The position numbers and the translations under genes were made by a program. A DNA stretch of 64,000 nt from Gigaspora rosea (Eukaryota; Glomeromycota; Glomeromycetes; Diversisporales; Gigasporaceae): the NCBI GenBank assembly GCA_003550325.1, contig QKWP01000048.1:1-64000 (forward strand), in the 5' to 3' direction. Below, in pieces: positions 11,831 to 24,127 of this stretch; within the stretch, counting starts at the first letter, position 1, and every line of letters begins with the position of its first letter. Under the pieces are notes generated by a model. It searched no databases. It had not been told where the DNA came from and saw only the letters and a list, made by a program, of their open reading frames with translations.

Positions 11831-12099
11831 CCATCCTAATATGAAAATTTACAAAATTTAAATTTGGGGCTTAGTATCTTGTTTGGGTCTTTCAAATATA
11901 CTATAATATTCTAAGCTAATGGATTATTTTTTAACTGAGACTGATATGGTCTTATAAGGTTAAGTCCTTTGAAAGCAAAGTTACTACATTAAGGCTCACT
12001 CTTTCTGGTCCTAACAAGAGGGTTTGTACAAGGGTGAAGTTATCATTAAGTTATGGTTTATAATCAGGTCTCTATGATAAGGTATCTGCTTTTCTGAGT

Positions 12100-13350
12100 T
12101 CTCTAATGGGTTAGAATACAATTTTAAAGTTATAATTAGATAAAAAGTGATCAATGAGCTTGTCTCTGGTTAAGGGTCTAGGAGAAGTAAAATATTCAAG
12201 GTTTTTGTGATCACAGTAACTGTGATTTTTATTGGGCCTCTTTTAAATAAAGCCTCCATTGTTTAAGTGCCACAACAATTGCCAGAAGCTCTTTGTCATA
12301 TACATCATAGTTGATTTTTGCAGAAATAAACTTTTGTGAGTAATAAGCAACAGGATTGGAACAGTACTACACTAAGAGCAAACTCAAATATGTCCATTTC
12401 AAAAAAAAAACAGTTTTGCAAAATTTTCATAGACAAGGGGAGGAGCAGTTATAAAGGCCTTTTTCAGGCTCACAAAAGTAATGTGTACAAATTTTGACTA
12501 CTAGAAGATCTTATAAGCTTTCTTTGTTAAATCTGTAAAGGGTTTACTAGCTTTGAGTAGTTTTTAATAAAATTTCTGTAATAATTTGCAAATCCCAGAA
12601 AGCATTGCACTTCAAAATATTAGTTAGTATGGGTTAAGAAAGTAAACTTTAAACTTTTTTGAAATCTATTTAAATTCCTAATAGTGTAATTTTGTAACCT
12701 ATAAATTCTATACTGTCTTTATTAAACTCACACTTCTCCAATTTGGCATATAAACAATTGTTGTAGCTATTTTAGAACCAGTTTTACATAAGTATGATGT
12801 TCTTCAAGGGTTTCAGAGTAAATCAACACATCATTGAGGTAAATTATAGCAAATCTGTCTAAAAAATCCCAGAAAATATCATTCATCATGTGTTGAAATA
12901 CAGCAGAAGCATTGGTAAGCCCAAAAGGCATTACCAGGTATTTGAAATGCCTATAACAGGAGCGAAATGTGGTCTCTTACTTATCTACAGTTTAGTTCTC
13001 ACTAGGTTGTAAGTGCTGTGAATATTAATTTTAGTAAAAATACATGCAGAAGTTAGGCAATGTAATAACTTAGAAATAAGTAAAAGTGAGTATCTGTTTT
13101 TAACTGTAATCTGATTTAACTTTTAGTAGTCCACATATAAATGCAATGAGCCATCTTTCTTTTTGACAAAAAGCACTTGCTAGAGATTTAAAATACCTAA
13201 AATATTCTTTATTTAAATGTTTTTCAATATATTTTTTAAAGTATCCAGCTCTTGTTCTAACAGTTTGTTGATAGGCCCTCATAGCATTTGTTTATTGAAT
13301 AATAAATCTATAGCACAATCATATAGTCTAAGCATGGGTAATTAATCTGC
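12100..13350 (-). pseudogene. Chromovirus RT and RNase H remnant, broken
   Basis: The minus strand shows the RT catalytic-loop region near 12840 (an IIYLND stretch in the place of the family YxDD box) and the neighbouring fingers and palm blocks. RNase H lies to its left at about 12150-12550. It is part of the 7390-15935 fossil and too broken for any activity. Confidence 0.7.
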
Positions 13351-14373
13351 TTCTTTTTATAAACACATTTTAAAAATCAGAGTATTCTACTAAAAGGGCT
13401 TACTAGAGGTTATTGCACTTTTACTCAAAAGACAATATAAAAGACTTGGGCAATGAAGATTCGTTCTTCTTGATCAACATGATCATATAATTGATCACCT
13501 AAATAAGATATTTGTTGACAATAATATTTGCAAGCAGGGTCAGAAAATACTATAGAATGCTTATGCCAATTTATTACAGAGTTGTGAGCAATTAACTAAG
13601 GTAACTCTAATATGACTTTATAATGAGAAAATAAGATTAAATTAAATGTTATCTCTTTCTGTAGTCTCTACAACAGAGCGTCAATGATATTGTCTCATGA
13701 GTAATAGCTTCTGAAGAGATTTTTTAGCTATCAATTACTCTAACAGACAAGGGTAATTCCTTTTTTTGCAAGGTATGTAATAAGTTTGAACCAACATAGA
13801 ATTCAAAAAACAGGCTAAAGCATCTGAATTAATTAATGCATCAACTGAACTTGAGACTGATTGGGAAGTGACAGAGTTAACAGCAAGATAAAAGTATTTA
13901 TTGGAGTATATATAAAATGTATTTTGGTTATCAGAGCTAATTTTTTCTCTACTGCAGTTAGGGCTCCTCTTTTCCTAAATTCTTCTTCAAATTTACTGTA
14001 ATAGCACTGACTCTGTACTGACCCTTGTCCTTTTTAAGGCAGTTTTTGCTATATGCTTAGGTTTGCTACAATAAAGAAGGTTTTTATATGTCATCTTTTT
14101 ATTTTTTTTTATTAAAGTCTTGGTTGAATATTGTCTAATTGCATTAGCTTAGGGAAAGAGGTCAAAGCCTTAGAAGCATTAATTAGTTGGCTCCAATTCT
14201 AAAAAGGGTTCAATTGACATTCTTGTTGTTTTTCAAAAGCCTATTGTCACAATGAACAGCTTTTGTTGCATCATCATTTAGTGAAGTTTGGTCCTCTATT
14301 GCTAGAAGCAAGTCCTTTACATTATCTCTAAATTTATCAACAAGAGCTGCTTTACTCTATTCAAAATCACTAG

Positions 14374-14820
14374 TGTCATGGTGATTTACAGTACGCGGTA
14401 AACTTACATAGAATGAAGAGGAAAGCAAACAATCAATCAAAAGTCTGTGCACATGGTGCACATGGTCAATCAGGTGCAGATTGAGGCGAAATTGCGTAAG
14501 CATGTGGTAATTATGCGGTAATTATATGTAGGGTCTAATGATGCACAAAGTAAAAATGTAATTAAATAATAGTTATGATCGAGTGATCAATTGAATAATA
14601 TAATTGTAGTAATATATAAAGGAAGCAAAATAATAAAAATCGGTTAGCTTCTCTCTCTTGCAAAAATATATAGTAACGAACAATTAGATAACTTTATAAA
14701 ACATTGAATAAAACTTACTTTGCTCGTATCGCAGTTGTATATACTTGTATTAAGAACTTTATTGTCTTTTCATCTGGGTTAGGCTATTTCGAGGCACAAG
14801 TCACGAATTAACCTGTGACA
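14374..14820 (+). repeat. Solo LTR, 447 bp, inserted in the chromovirus
   Basis: It begins TGTCATGGTGATTTAC and ends ATTAACCTGTGACA. It is flanked on both sides by CTAG (14370-14373 and 14821-14824) and interrupts the minus-strand gypsy gag/protease region. Inside are a TATATAAAGG box at about 14613 and AATAAA-type signals. No internal region remains, so it is a solo LTR left by recombination. It is related to the one at 39755-40215 (shared GTCA..AATTAACC end). Confidence 0.8.
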
Positions 14821-14829
14821 CTAGTGATT

Positions 14830-15480
14830 TGTTAAAATTCTGAAGTGTAAGTAGTAGCAGATTTGGATCACTAATTAAGTTTTTGAATTTTGTTGGTAGC
14901 AGTTCTGGTTTTATTCACATCATCAAAGGTTTTTTTGAATTCTTTGATAAAAGCATCGAAATTTCCATGCAATAGAGAGCTTTTCTCTAATAGTAGAGTG
15001 AATTAAAACAATGCCAGTCCTGTAAGCAAGCATTCAAAGAGGCCAACTTGGGTTCTCACATCAGTATAATGGTTGGGTTGCATACAGATAATTAAACAAA
15101 CTTGATTTAGAAACCCTCTAAACTTGTTTTGTGATTCGTCAAATTTATCAGGAAGACTCATTTTGGGTTCTTTCTATAGAAAATTAATTACATCCTAATT
15201 TGAAATTCCTAGTTTTGAAGTTGCTTAAGTAAGTCTCAAATAGTTGCAGTTTTATTATAAAATGCCTGTTTTTCTCATTGAATTTGTTGTAATACAGTCA
15301 CAATAGCCTAAAGGTCTGATGTTTGCTCTGTTATAATTGATTAATTGGTTGTTGTCAAGTTTTTTTTGAATTGAATAAATGTAATATTGCTAACTATATA
15401 ATTGTTTGTGTGTACTATAACAGCAATAATTTACAATAGCAATATAAGCAAGATCAGATTTTAGATTAGTCTGTTCAAAC
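14830..15480 (-). pseudogene. Chromovirus gag remnant, broken
   Basis: On the minus strand the start MSLPDKFDESQNKFRGFLNQ (about 15100-15160) and following residues match the Ty3/gypsy gag layout, with a capsid-like domain. It lies directly inside the right LTR, where gag is expected on that strand. It is part of the 7390-15935 fossil. Confidence 0.75.
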
Positions 15481-15483
15481 TAT

Positions 15484-15931
15484 CTAGGTACTGAATCACA
15501 GATCAAGAAAAGCAAGAGCAATAATACAAAGACTAGGTTAGATAATTTTATTAAACAAACTAAGGTAACAAATACATTTTTCTTCTTTCTTTTATTGCTA
15601 TCACTATGTTACTAATTACTAATATGATTTAACTACTTTGTCTGTATTATTCATGCAATTATAATACTAATTGATAACCTGACCGCTATGACTACATTTT
15701 CTATGCAATTGATACTAATTACTAACTGATCAAATAACTAATCTTGAATTAGATCTGGCCTGAGCTATAAGCTTAGTTCAAACTCTAGACCAAACTATTT
15801 CATATATTACAGGCTTGGGGCTTAGTTGAGAACTAAGCCATACTACTGCTATACTATCACATGTTGGCAGTAACATCAAGAGTTTAGATTGATTTATCAT
15901 AGGTTAGAGGCATTGACCGTGACTAATATAG
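15484..15931 (-). repeat. LTR of the chromovirus (5' LTR on the minus strand)
   Basis: Diverged partner of the LTR at 7400-8113. It contains no MITE and so preserves both empty sites (ACTAATTGATAACC and the TTAGTTGAG region). Divergence, including a block of about 80 bp present only here, indicates an old element. Confidence 0.8.
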
Positions 15932-16019
15932 TCAAATATATGTATTATACAATGTGCAACAAATATGCTACTGCAGGACCCTAAATAATCTATGTGAGGT
16001 TATATTTTGAGTATCATAG

Positions 16020-16473
16020 TAAAAATTTTTTTGGTTAGCACTTTTGGGTTGGTATATATAAGCTACATTTCAAACATTAGATAGAACTTTTATTTATCTC
16101 TAACTTTTTTTGAAATATAATGTCTCTAAAAAAAAATTGGAATTATATTCTCTAAAAAAAAAAACTCCTGTAATTACTTCTCTAAAAAAAAAAAAACATT
16201 AAAAAAAAAACCAAAAAAAAAAAAGAATTTATTCTCTAAAAAAAACAAAAAAAAAATTTTAAAAATCTTCTATGCCCATATGATCTGTATTTTAACATAA
16301 ATCACAAATATATATTCTTTAAAATATAAAAAAAAAACTTTAAAAAAACCCACTGTTTTGATTAATTTTTATCTAATTTTGTATTTTTCATTTTTCAGAT
16401 TTTTGCATTTTTTCAATTTTGATATTTATTATACCCTGGACATTTTATTGCATATTTCAAATATAAGATTTAT
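16020..16473. repeat. Low-complexity A-rich tract
   Basis: Repeated TTCTCTAAAAAAAA units (16110-16260), then plain AT-rich sequence. This is the left half of the TIR element 15975-22544. No gene. Confidence 0.7.
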
Positions 16474-16489
16474 AAAAATTACTCAATTA

Positions 16490-19400
16490 CGCAGAGGTCC
16501 ATTATAATGACAGTCAGATCCAATGTACAGGACAGACTATGGATACCTGCACAGCTGTGAGAGCCAAGCATAAAACAGTGAGCGCCCTTGTAAAAGACAC
16601 AAAAAGCTCCTCAGATAACATTACATCATATCACTCTGAGGAAACTTGCTATAATTTATTTTTACAAAAACATAAACTTAAACTATTACCAAAATTACAA
16701 ACTCTTAAATCCTTTACTAAACATTTGCTCAAACAATCCTTTACTCATCCTTATAAAATATCTATAAATATAATTACATTAGAGACCTATGTATATCTTA
16801 GTACTGAAGATAAACTTCTTCCAAATCATACCTTACTACTACCTAACCAATTTCCTATCTATTATAACTCACCTATTAAATCCTCACATAACAACTACCA
16901 AGAAAACAATCCCTTATCTTTTGCAACAACTTCCCAATTAGATAACTCTATACTCTCACAATCAACTCTTAACCTTAATATTGCTACACACAATGTCCAA
17001 GGCTACAATGCTCCTCTCAAAAGACAACTTTAGGAAGAATTCTGCCTTTTTAACAATATTCAAATTTGTAGCATAACTGAAACCAAACTTGCTAAGTCTA
17101 AACCCAAAAAGTTTTTTAACAACAAGCAATTCACATATTTTTGGTCTTGTTTAAACAACTCTGCTGAAGGCACTGGCATTATGATTAATAACTCTATAAA
17201 ATCTCATATTCATAATGTAATTACACATCCTGAAGGAGCAGTTGCAATTGATCTGTTCTTTAAACATGATTTTAAATTCTGAATTATTTCTGTATATCTT
17301 TCTTCAACCAACCAACAAATACGAAACCTATCTCAAGAAGCTATTATATCATGGATACAAGATGCACTCTCTTTAAATTTACACTCTATCATCTTAGACA
17401 ATTTTAATATATCACCTTCTTTAATTAATAACTCTACTGCTAAAACTAAACTTCTCTCTTACTTACATCACAATAGTATATATGATTTGGCTGACCATAC
17501 TAACAATACCCAACACACCTGTTAGTGTAGTTATTCAAGCAGCCATATTGATTATATATGGGCACATGATACAATAATACCATACCTTATAGATTTTTCA
17601 CTTTAATCACCCCTATCTACTACTCATAGTGACCATCTTATTCTTATTTCTAAATGGATATTTCCATTTGCACTATCCTCAAAACTTCAACATAAAACAC
17701 GCTACAAAAGAAGAATATTTCAATACAAACTTATGGATCAAGCAAAATGGAATGAATTTTCTTCTCAATGTCAATACAACATTATTAACAACAATACACC
17801 ACTTTCTCATAGCTCTACTGAATCTATAAAATGAACATGGCACAAGATCCAAACTAGTATTATTAATGCTGCTCTCAAAACTATCCCCAACAAAAAGTTT
17901 ACAGTTCGAAATTTTCATTATGCTTTTACTTCCAAAGCTAAAGAACTACACATGGACCTCAAAATTATTGGAAATATTATGCAACAAACCAAATATTCAC
18001 TATCACACAACCAACATATACCTACTACAGTCTTTGCTTATATTAGAAATATTAACTATAAGCATCAATTTTCTATTCAATCTCAACCTTCTTGCCAATC
18101 AGACCTATCTAATTGGCTACTTCAAACTAAAACATACTGGAAAACCCTATACAATGCTAGAAATTTGGAAAATTCCTATCATCTTAGACATTACATTAAA
18201 ACAGCTATCAATACCAGATGTGAAAGACTACTTACTCATCCAACTAAAATGATTAATAGCATTCTTAACCGTCACACTGATCCAGTTTATTTTAATAATA
18301 TAAAAACTCAAACAAATATTCTTACAGACCCTACAGAAATTAAAGATTACATCCGATCACATTTTTGCCAATGGACTACTAACTATACCTATAATCAACA
18401 CATCTACTCTACTGATTGGCAATCGGAATACTCACCCAAACCCAATATTATACCTAAATGGTACAATCCTATTTTAGTACTAATTACTCTAGAAGAAACT
18501 ATCAATACTATCAATAATTTCTCAAACAACAAAGCATGTGGTCCTTCTGGCATTAGCTATAAAATGCTTAAGCATGCAGGTTTACAAACTATCACTGCTA
18601 TTACAGCACTATTGAACCGGTGTTTAATATCTGGCTCAATTCCCAAACAATAGAAAGATGGCCGCATTTTTCCTATTTCCAAAAAACCAACCTTTGACGG
18701 ACATTTACACAATACACGACCAATTAGCCTTATTGAACATATTAAAAAACTATACACTAAAATTCTTACTAATCAACTAAACTCTGTTTTTTCCTCTTAC
18801 AATATCCTTAATCCACACAACTATGTTGCACTTCCTGGCAATAGTACTAATATTCCAATTCATATTTTCAACAATTTTATTGAAGATGCAAACTGCAATC
18901 AAAATAAGATCTGGCTTTTGTCTCAGGATATGAGCAAAGCATATGACTCAGTCAACATAGATCTCTTTATTTTATCTATTAAAAGACTTAATATGCCACT
19001 ACACCTTATAACAACTCTTACCAATCTTTTTACACAAAGAACCAATAAAGTAATTACTAATCTGGGGCTTACACTTTTTTATGAAGTTCATGATGGAATA
19101 GATCAGGGTGAAACTATTACACCCCTCTTTTGGCGAATCTATTATGATCCTCTTATCACCAAAATCTCTAATTCTTATACAGGCTACCAATCATCTGTAT
19201 CTTGGCTTTCTAGTATATCTCCAAATACTTTTGACTCCCAACAAGTATCAACATCTGTTCTTGCATATATGGATGACACTCTATGGATTGCTGAATCCCA
19301 ACAGCAACTAGAAAATATTCTTCATACAGCTCCTTCATTCTACCAAATGGCCAATATTAAAGTCAATTCACAAAAATCTACTTTTGTATCCAACTCTATA

Positions 19401-22380
19401 CATACACCTTCTATTCCTTTTTTAAGCTACAATATTCAATATCAGCCTCCTACAACACCTTTTAAATTTCTTGGATGCTGGTTTTCTACTTCATCTAAAT
19501 CTACAATACAGTCTAAACTAATTAATCAAGAAGCTTTTGAGCTTATCAACATACTTGACACTAAACAAATTACTGATAAGCAAGCATGTTATATTATTAA
19601 CAATGTTATTATACCTATTCTTGAGTATCGCATTTACAATATAATTCTTCCTCATTCGACATGTAACAAAATCCTTTCTAAATACCTCACTGTTGCTAAA
19701 CATAAAGCAAGGCTTGCCAAAAATACACCTAACAGTACTATGCTTAATCACAATATATATGGAATCAAAAACATTTAGAATATACAATTACAACATCATC
19801 TTTTTACCTTTTTACTTCGACTTAACAACTCTTATTTACTTGGTAATAGTACACATATTCGATTATAACAATTACAAAACAATTTATGGTCTACTACCAA
19901 TATACTACAACACTCTAATCCTATTATTGATAGTCCCAACAAATATACTACTACTTTTAAGATAATTCAGCTTCTTAATCACTTAGAATCTTCTATATCC
20001 GCACATGCTGAAATTCTACGTCCATTTACTATTAACCTCCCTATACCTCACTTGAATCCCTTCTTTACAATCACCCTCAATACATAACTTTTAAACGTCA
20101 ACTACGCTCAAAGCATATTTTATTTCTAGAGCAACTTACTTCTTATAATAATACAACTCTTCTATCTTGGTCACATATTTCTCCTAGAATTCTTAATCTT
20201 ATACCAGGAAAAACACCTAATTGGTTTCTTGCACTTGAAAACAAAATTCTATCCAACACTACTACCTGCCGTATTAGCTCCTCTTTACATCTCTCTAATC
20301 TTAATTCATTTTCATTTCAAACTGGTCACTTTAATCCTAAATCCAAACCTTGGCTTATTTCCTATCTTGAGCAAGAAATTATAATTGGGAAAGCTCGATG
20401 ATTTAACTATACTATGAATACCATTTCTATAACACATTGGAATATACAAACTGATTATAGCATTACATCCCTATATCCTACTCCTGATATACTTTGCACC
20501 CTCTGCTCAGGATGTTCTCTTAATTCAAATAGAATTCAGAATGCCTGTACTTTAGATATATCAGCTACTATATCTACTAATTTCTTAGGTAGAAAAACCT
20601 ATACTCAACTTACAAACAAACTTCAACTTAATGCTAATCATCTTGATCTGCTATATTCTATTGCATCTCGCCATTTTATTAATACTCCCCCCCTTCCCCA
20701 AATTATCATATACAACAATCTCATCTTAAATATTTTTCTAACTTCTTTAGCTACCACAAAACTCCAATTTATAGCACAATCTAATTCTATACTCTCAAAT
20801 TTTTGTTTTTATACTGATGGTTCAGTTACTAATATCTCCAACCCAAGATGCTCTATGGGAATTGCATGGATTCAAGTTTTTAATAACAATATCTCTCACT
20901 CTTTTTCTGCACAAATTCAAAACTGGCCTTCTTCATACAAAGCTGAACTAATTGCTATACTATTTGCAAATTTACTTGTCCTCGAAATAGTAATATAGAC
21001 ATATATACTAATTCTCAATCCATTATTTCAAAGTACAATACACTTATTTCCAATACTCATAATTACAACAAACTCTATTCATACAATTACTGGCCTATTT
21101 GGCATACCCTTATTAATCTCATCAAATCATATTCTCTCAATATTACACTACACAAAGTGCAAGCACATAACAATAATGAATACAACAATAAAGCTGATAA
21201 ACTTGCAAAAAGCCATTTCTTCTCACCTTTTCTAGAATTTCAGCACCATAATATTTATAACCCATCTTTTACTTTTATTTACAAAAAACATAATATTGAG
21301 CAACCAACACGTTGTACTATAAAAAATATCTGTAATGCACATACTATTGCTATGTGGTCCTCTCAACACAGAATTCAACAAATTATCCCCTTTCTCAACA
21401 AATTGATTGGAATGCAACTTGGCTATACCTCAATTACAACCACAAGCGCACATATAATTATACTAATTTTCAACTTTGTTCTCAAAAATCATTCTGAATT
21501 AAATGTATGCTACATATGCTTCCTACCCTTTCTTATTTTCTTTCCACAAATTCTTCTCTTCAAATACATTCTACTTGTATTACATGCAATCAAACAGATC
21601 ACCAACTACACTGGCTACTTTGTTCAGATTCAAACAATATATCAACTATTATCCAAAATGCAATCAAAAACTTTTCCTTTTCAGACTTATCAGATATAAC
21701 ATCCAATGAACTACAGCAACTAAGCAACAATCTCATAACACACTACTGTTTTTCCCCTACACAATCTATACCCTTTAATACTACAACTTTTTATACTACA
21801 ATTCAGGGATTTATCCCTATATCGCTTATCAATATTGTATCTCAATATACCTCTTACAAAAATGCATCTAATACTATTGTTAAACTCCTCTTGCTTATTT
21901 CACAAAAAATTCACGAACAGCTATGGAAACCATACTGCATAAAACTTGCAAACTGGAAATCTTCACAAAATCTATCACAACAACCTTCTTACTCTATATC
22001 TACTAAATCTACAAGCACATTCTCACACAACAAAGCTCTATATACCTATAATTGTATATGTGGTCTACCAGACCAATTACATGAAAACAATACAAATACT
22101 TGCCCACCTCTTGGGCTAGCACTTAGAAAAATAGACATTTGGCCATACAATTGGATCAAATATAGTTGTCCTACTAACTCTATTCTTCACATCCAAATCT
22201 AGGTGAGTTTTAACTACTCTAGTAGGTTTAGGTTGCAGATAATTTAGACAGAATTAGTTTATCTATAGTCTGAGTCTTAATTATTGTATAATAATTTGTA
22301 ATTCGAGAAACCCCGTGAGGAATCTCACACATTTTATTAATAAAGATAAAGGCAAAACCTCACCTTAACACCAAAAAAAA
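16490..22380 (+). mobile_element. Near-full-length LINE, 5.9 kb, with target duplication and A-rich tail
   Basis: The LINE lies between two copies of ATTACTCAATTA (16478-16489 and 22381-22392; with the A run the repeat reaches 16 bp). The 3' end has AATAAAG at about 22340 followed by CACCAAAAAAAAA. The 5' end starts at CGCAGAGGTCC, so the copy seems nearly or fully complete. Gene order is apurinic-type endonuclease, reverse transcriptase, RNase H, then a cysteine-histidine motif, as in I- or Tad-like clades. It landed inside a small TIR element (15975-22544). Confidence 0.9.
16539..22202 (+). pseudogene. LINE polyprotein: endonuclease, reverse transcriptase, RNase H
   Basis: One reading frame runs without an indel from 16539 to 19778. 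An N-terminal stretch is followed by the endonuclease (NIATHNVQGYN at about 16978, THSDH at 17621-17635). The RT follows, with SQDMSKAYDSVN near 18924, GIDQGETITPLFW near 19102 and YMDDT at 19266-19280. That frame has seven stops, at 17031, 17280, 17523, 17604, 17832, 18651 and 19776, each where tryptophan fits. RNase H follows in another frame: CFYTDGSV near 20806, YKAELIAIL near 20938, HKVQAHNNNEYNNKADKLAK near 21153. Near 21570 a TCITCNQTDHQLHWLLC motif may be a zinc finger. Frameshifts begin after about 20050. It would nick DNA and copy its RNA at the target; now inactive. Confidence 0.9.
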
Positions 22381-22544
22381 ATTACTCAATTAGGATTCTT
22401 TTAAATATACCTTTTTTTCCATTTAGCTATTTTCAAATATAATCTTTTTCTCCAATACCTACTTTTCAAATATAATCTTTTTTAAAAAATGGCCATCTAT
22501 TAGCAATTTTTCAAATATGATATCACATAGATTGTTCAGGTTCT

Positions 22545-22903
22545 GCTACTGCTATGAAATCTATAATTTTCAAAAAAAGTTTGCTTATGTTCAAGTAAGT
22601 TCTATAATTAATTAATTAATATACTTTTTTAATTAAATTATTAAATTTTTTTTAAAAGTTAAGAAAAAATGCATTTATCACCCCTGTGACTGTTATGGGC
22701 AATAAGGCTATTAAAGTAAAGTAAAATTAGATTAGAATTGGGATCAAGATTATTAGAGTTAGAGTTAAAATTAATACAGAATTGTGGAAGGATTATTTTT
22801 TGTTAGAAGTGCAATAGGTATTATCTTAGTTAAGTTTTGAGTTATAAATAAACACGTGACAAAAAACTGTGTCACAGAAGTGACAAATACATTCCGCAAA
22901 AGT
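22545..22903. other. Gene-free spacer
   Basis: AT-rich sequence with no feature beyond the right target duplication of the TIR element at 22545-22552. Confidence 0.5.
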
Positions 22904-23216
22904 TACCATATATTCCCGAAAATAAGCAACCTTTTTGGCCAAAAAATTACATGAAAAACGAGGGTTGCTTATTTTCGAAATATTGAATTTTTAGAAAAAT
23001 TGAAAAATGTACTAATAAAAAGTTGTCCAAATGACGCCAAATTTTTATTATAGGTGTATTTTTATGCGTTGAACAACTTTACCTAATCGATATTTTGAAG
23101 TTTATTTAGTTAAAAAAAGTTTTATATGTAGCAACTGCCAATGCGTTTTTTGAAAATTTTAAAAAAATCAGGGGTTGCTTATTTTCGGAGTAGCTTATTT
23201 TCAGGAATCTACAGTA
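22904..23216. mobile_element. Tc1/mariner-like MITE with TA duplication
   Basis: Inward-read ends CCATATATTCCCGAAAATAAGC (split here as CCATATATTCCCG and AAAATAAGC) and CTGTAGATTCCTG then AAAATAAGC form the TIR. A TA dinucleotide lies on each side. Additional TTGCTTATTTTCG boxes occur inside at about 22964 and 23174. No coding. The open frame at 23141-23371 crosses its edge and is not a gene. Confidence 0.8.
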
Positions 23217-23221
23217 ATACT

Positions 23222-23400
23222 AGAGTGCAGGACAGGTCATATTTGATCCAAAATTTTATGAGTCAGATCAGGTTCAGATTTGGGTCAGATTTAGATTATA
23301 GGCCTATTATAAATCAGGTTGGGTTCATTAAGATATTAGCTCAGGTTCGGGTTCTGTTTATTAACCTGTAAAACCTGATCAAACCCAATATAATTTTAAA
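23222..23400. repeat. hAT-like terminal remnant rich in GGTTCGGGTT-type motifs
   Basis: CTAGAGTGCAGGACAGGTCA starts a run of CAGGTTCAG, TTGGGTTC and CAGGTTCGGGTT motifs. The mirror image occurs at 36780-36923 (CCTGTCCTATGCTCTA). Each is probably the end of a separate decayed hAT-type copy. Confidence 0.45.
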
Positions 23401-23864
23401 AAATTAGATAGCTACATGATGAAGTCATACTAAAACCAGAAATATTATATATAAGTACATTTTAAAATTAAACCTTTTTGAAATAGAACATATTATTTAT
23501 ATTAATGATATCTGACACAATTATTTTTGTAATAATGAAAGGTTTTGTTATAATTGCATCTAATGAAACTCTTGATAATTGAAGAAACTCTTGATACTTG
23601 ATGAAACTCTTGATAATTAATGAAACCCTTGTTGATTAATAAAACTTCTGATGCAACCTCCAACTATTGATAAATCTAATGCCTAGCTTTACCAAAAAAT
23701 TGTTCATCTCTTGTAATTTTAACTGATCAAATTTTAAGATCAGATGTAATGTAAAAATTGAAACAACTTTACATTTTTACAAAAAACAAATAGCTTTAAA
23801 TTTTTATTAGGAACCATTTACTGTATTTTATTTTTTTTTATTTCAAAGTGCCCATTTTGGGATA

Positions 23865-24045
23865 TAATTATTTGGTTTACTTATTAGAAATTACACTTGA
23901 ACGAGAGTACAACTTGCTATATGTAAACTTTGGTATCAAATTTAAGTAGTCTGCTCTAAGGTTCCATACTAGCTGCCATGCCTGCAACCCAACTACAGGA
24001 ATTGCCTATTTAAACTCTCTAATCTTCTGCTCTACTTTATTTATA
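23865..24045 (-). repeat. Diverged second copy of the retroposed sequence at 37611-37885
   Basis: Read on the minus strand it matches the middle of the other copy: TTTAAATAGGCAAT then a GTAGTTGGGTTG block, CATGGCAGCTAGTATGGAAC, and CTTAAATTTGATACCAAAG. It is more diverged and its A-tail is not clear. An AAATAAAAAAAAATAAA stretch on the minus strand near 23830 may be the remnant. Confidence 0.75.
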
Positions 24046-24127
24046 TAAAATTTTACTAATAGCCACACTGGACACTAAATTTTTCTAAACCTAACACTAA
24101 TTATAACTCAGTTTTTTAGCTTTAATT

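Larger units (their letters stand above)
7390..15935 (-). mobile_element. Old, broken Ty3/gypsy LTR element (chromovirus), minus strand
   Basis: Two diverged LTRs (about 7400-8113 and 15484-15931) flank a pol region read on the minus strand. From the right, the parts are gag (about 14830-15200), a zinc-knuckle remnant (about 14050), protease region (about 13600-13950), RT and RNase H (about 12100-13350), integrase core (about 11245-11830), and the integrase C-terminus with a chromodomain (8115-8800). The chromodomain, with YYLVDWKEYNPNERFWELAKN at about 8225-8290, places it among chromoviruses. It is broken by dozens of changes and by at least five insertions. The well-diverged LTRs suggest it is the oldest large element in the window. 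Confidence 0.85.
15975..22544. mobile_element. TIR element (about 0.66 kb) split by the LINE insertion
   Basis: The inverted ends AGGACCCTAAATAATCTATG and AGAACCTGAACAATCTATGT (read inward) are flanked by a perfect 8-bp duplication GCTACTGC (15967-15974 and 22545-22552). Without the LINE and its TSD the element is about 665 bp, made of A runs and TCAAATATAATCTTTTT-type repeats with no coding. An 8-bp duplication fits hAT-like elements. The ends resemble those of the MITE at 24128. Confidence 0.82.

Noticed and set aside
16539-19778. Reassigned stop codons in the LINE
   Set aside because: TAG, TGA and TAA all occur at Trp-like positions while the host gene at 40732 uses the standard code and TGG for Trp, so mutation is the simpler reading.
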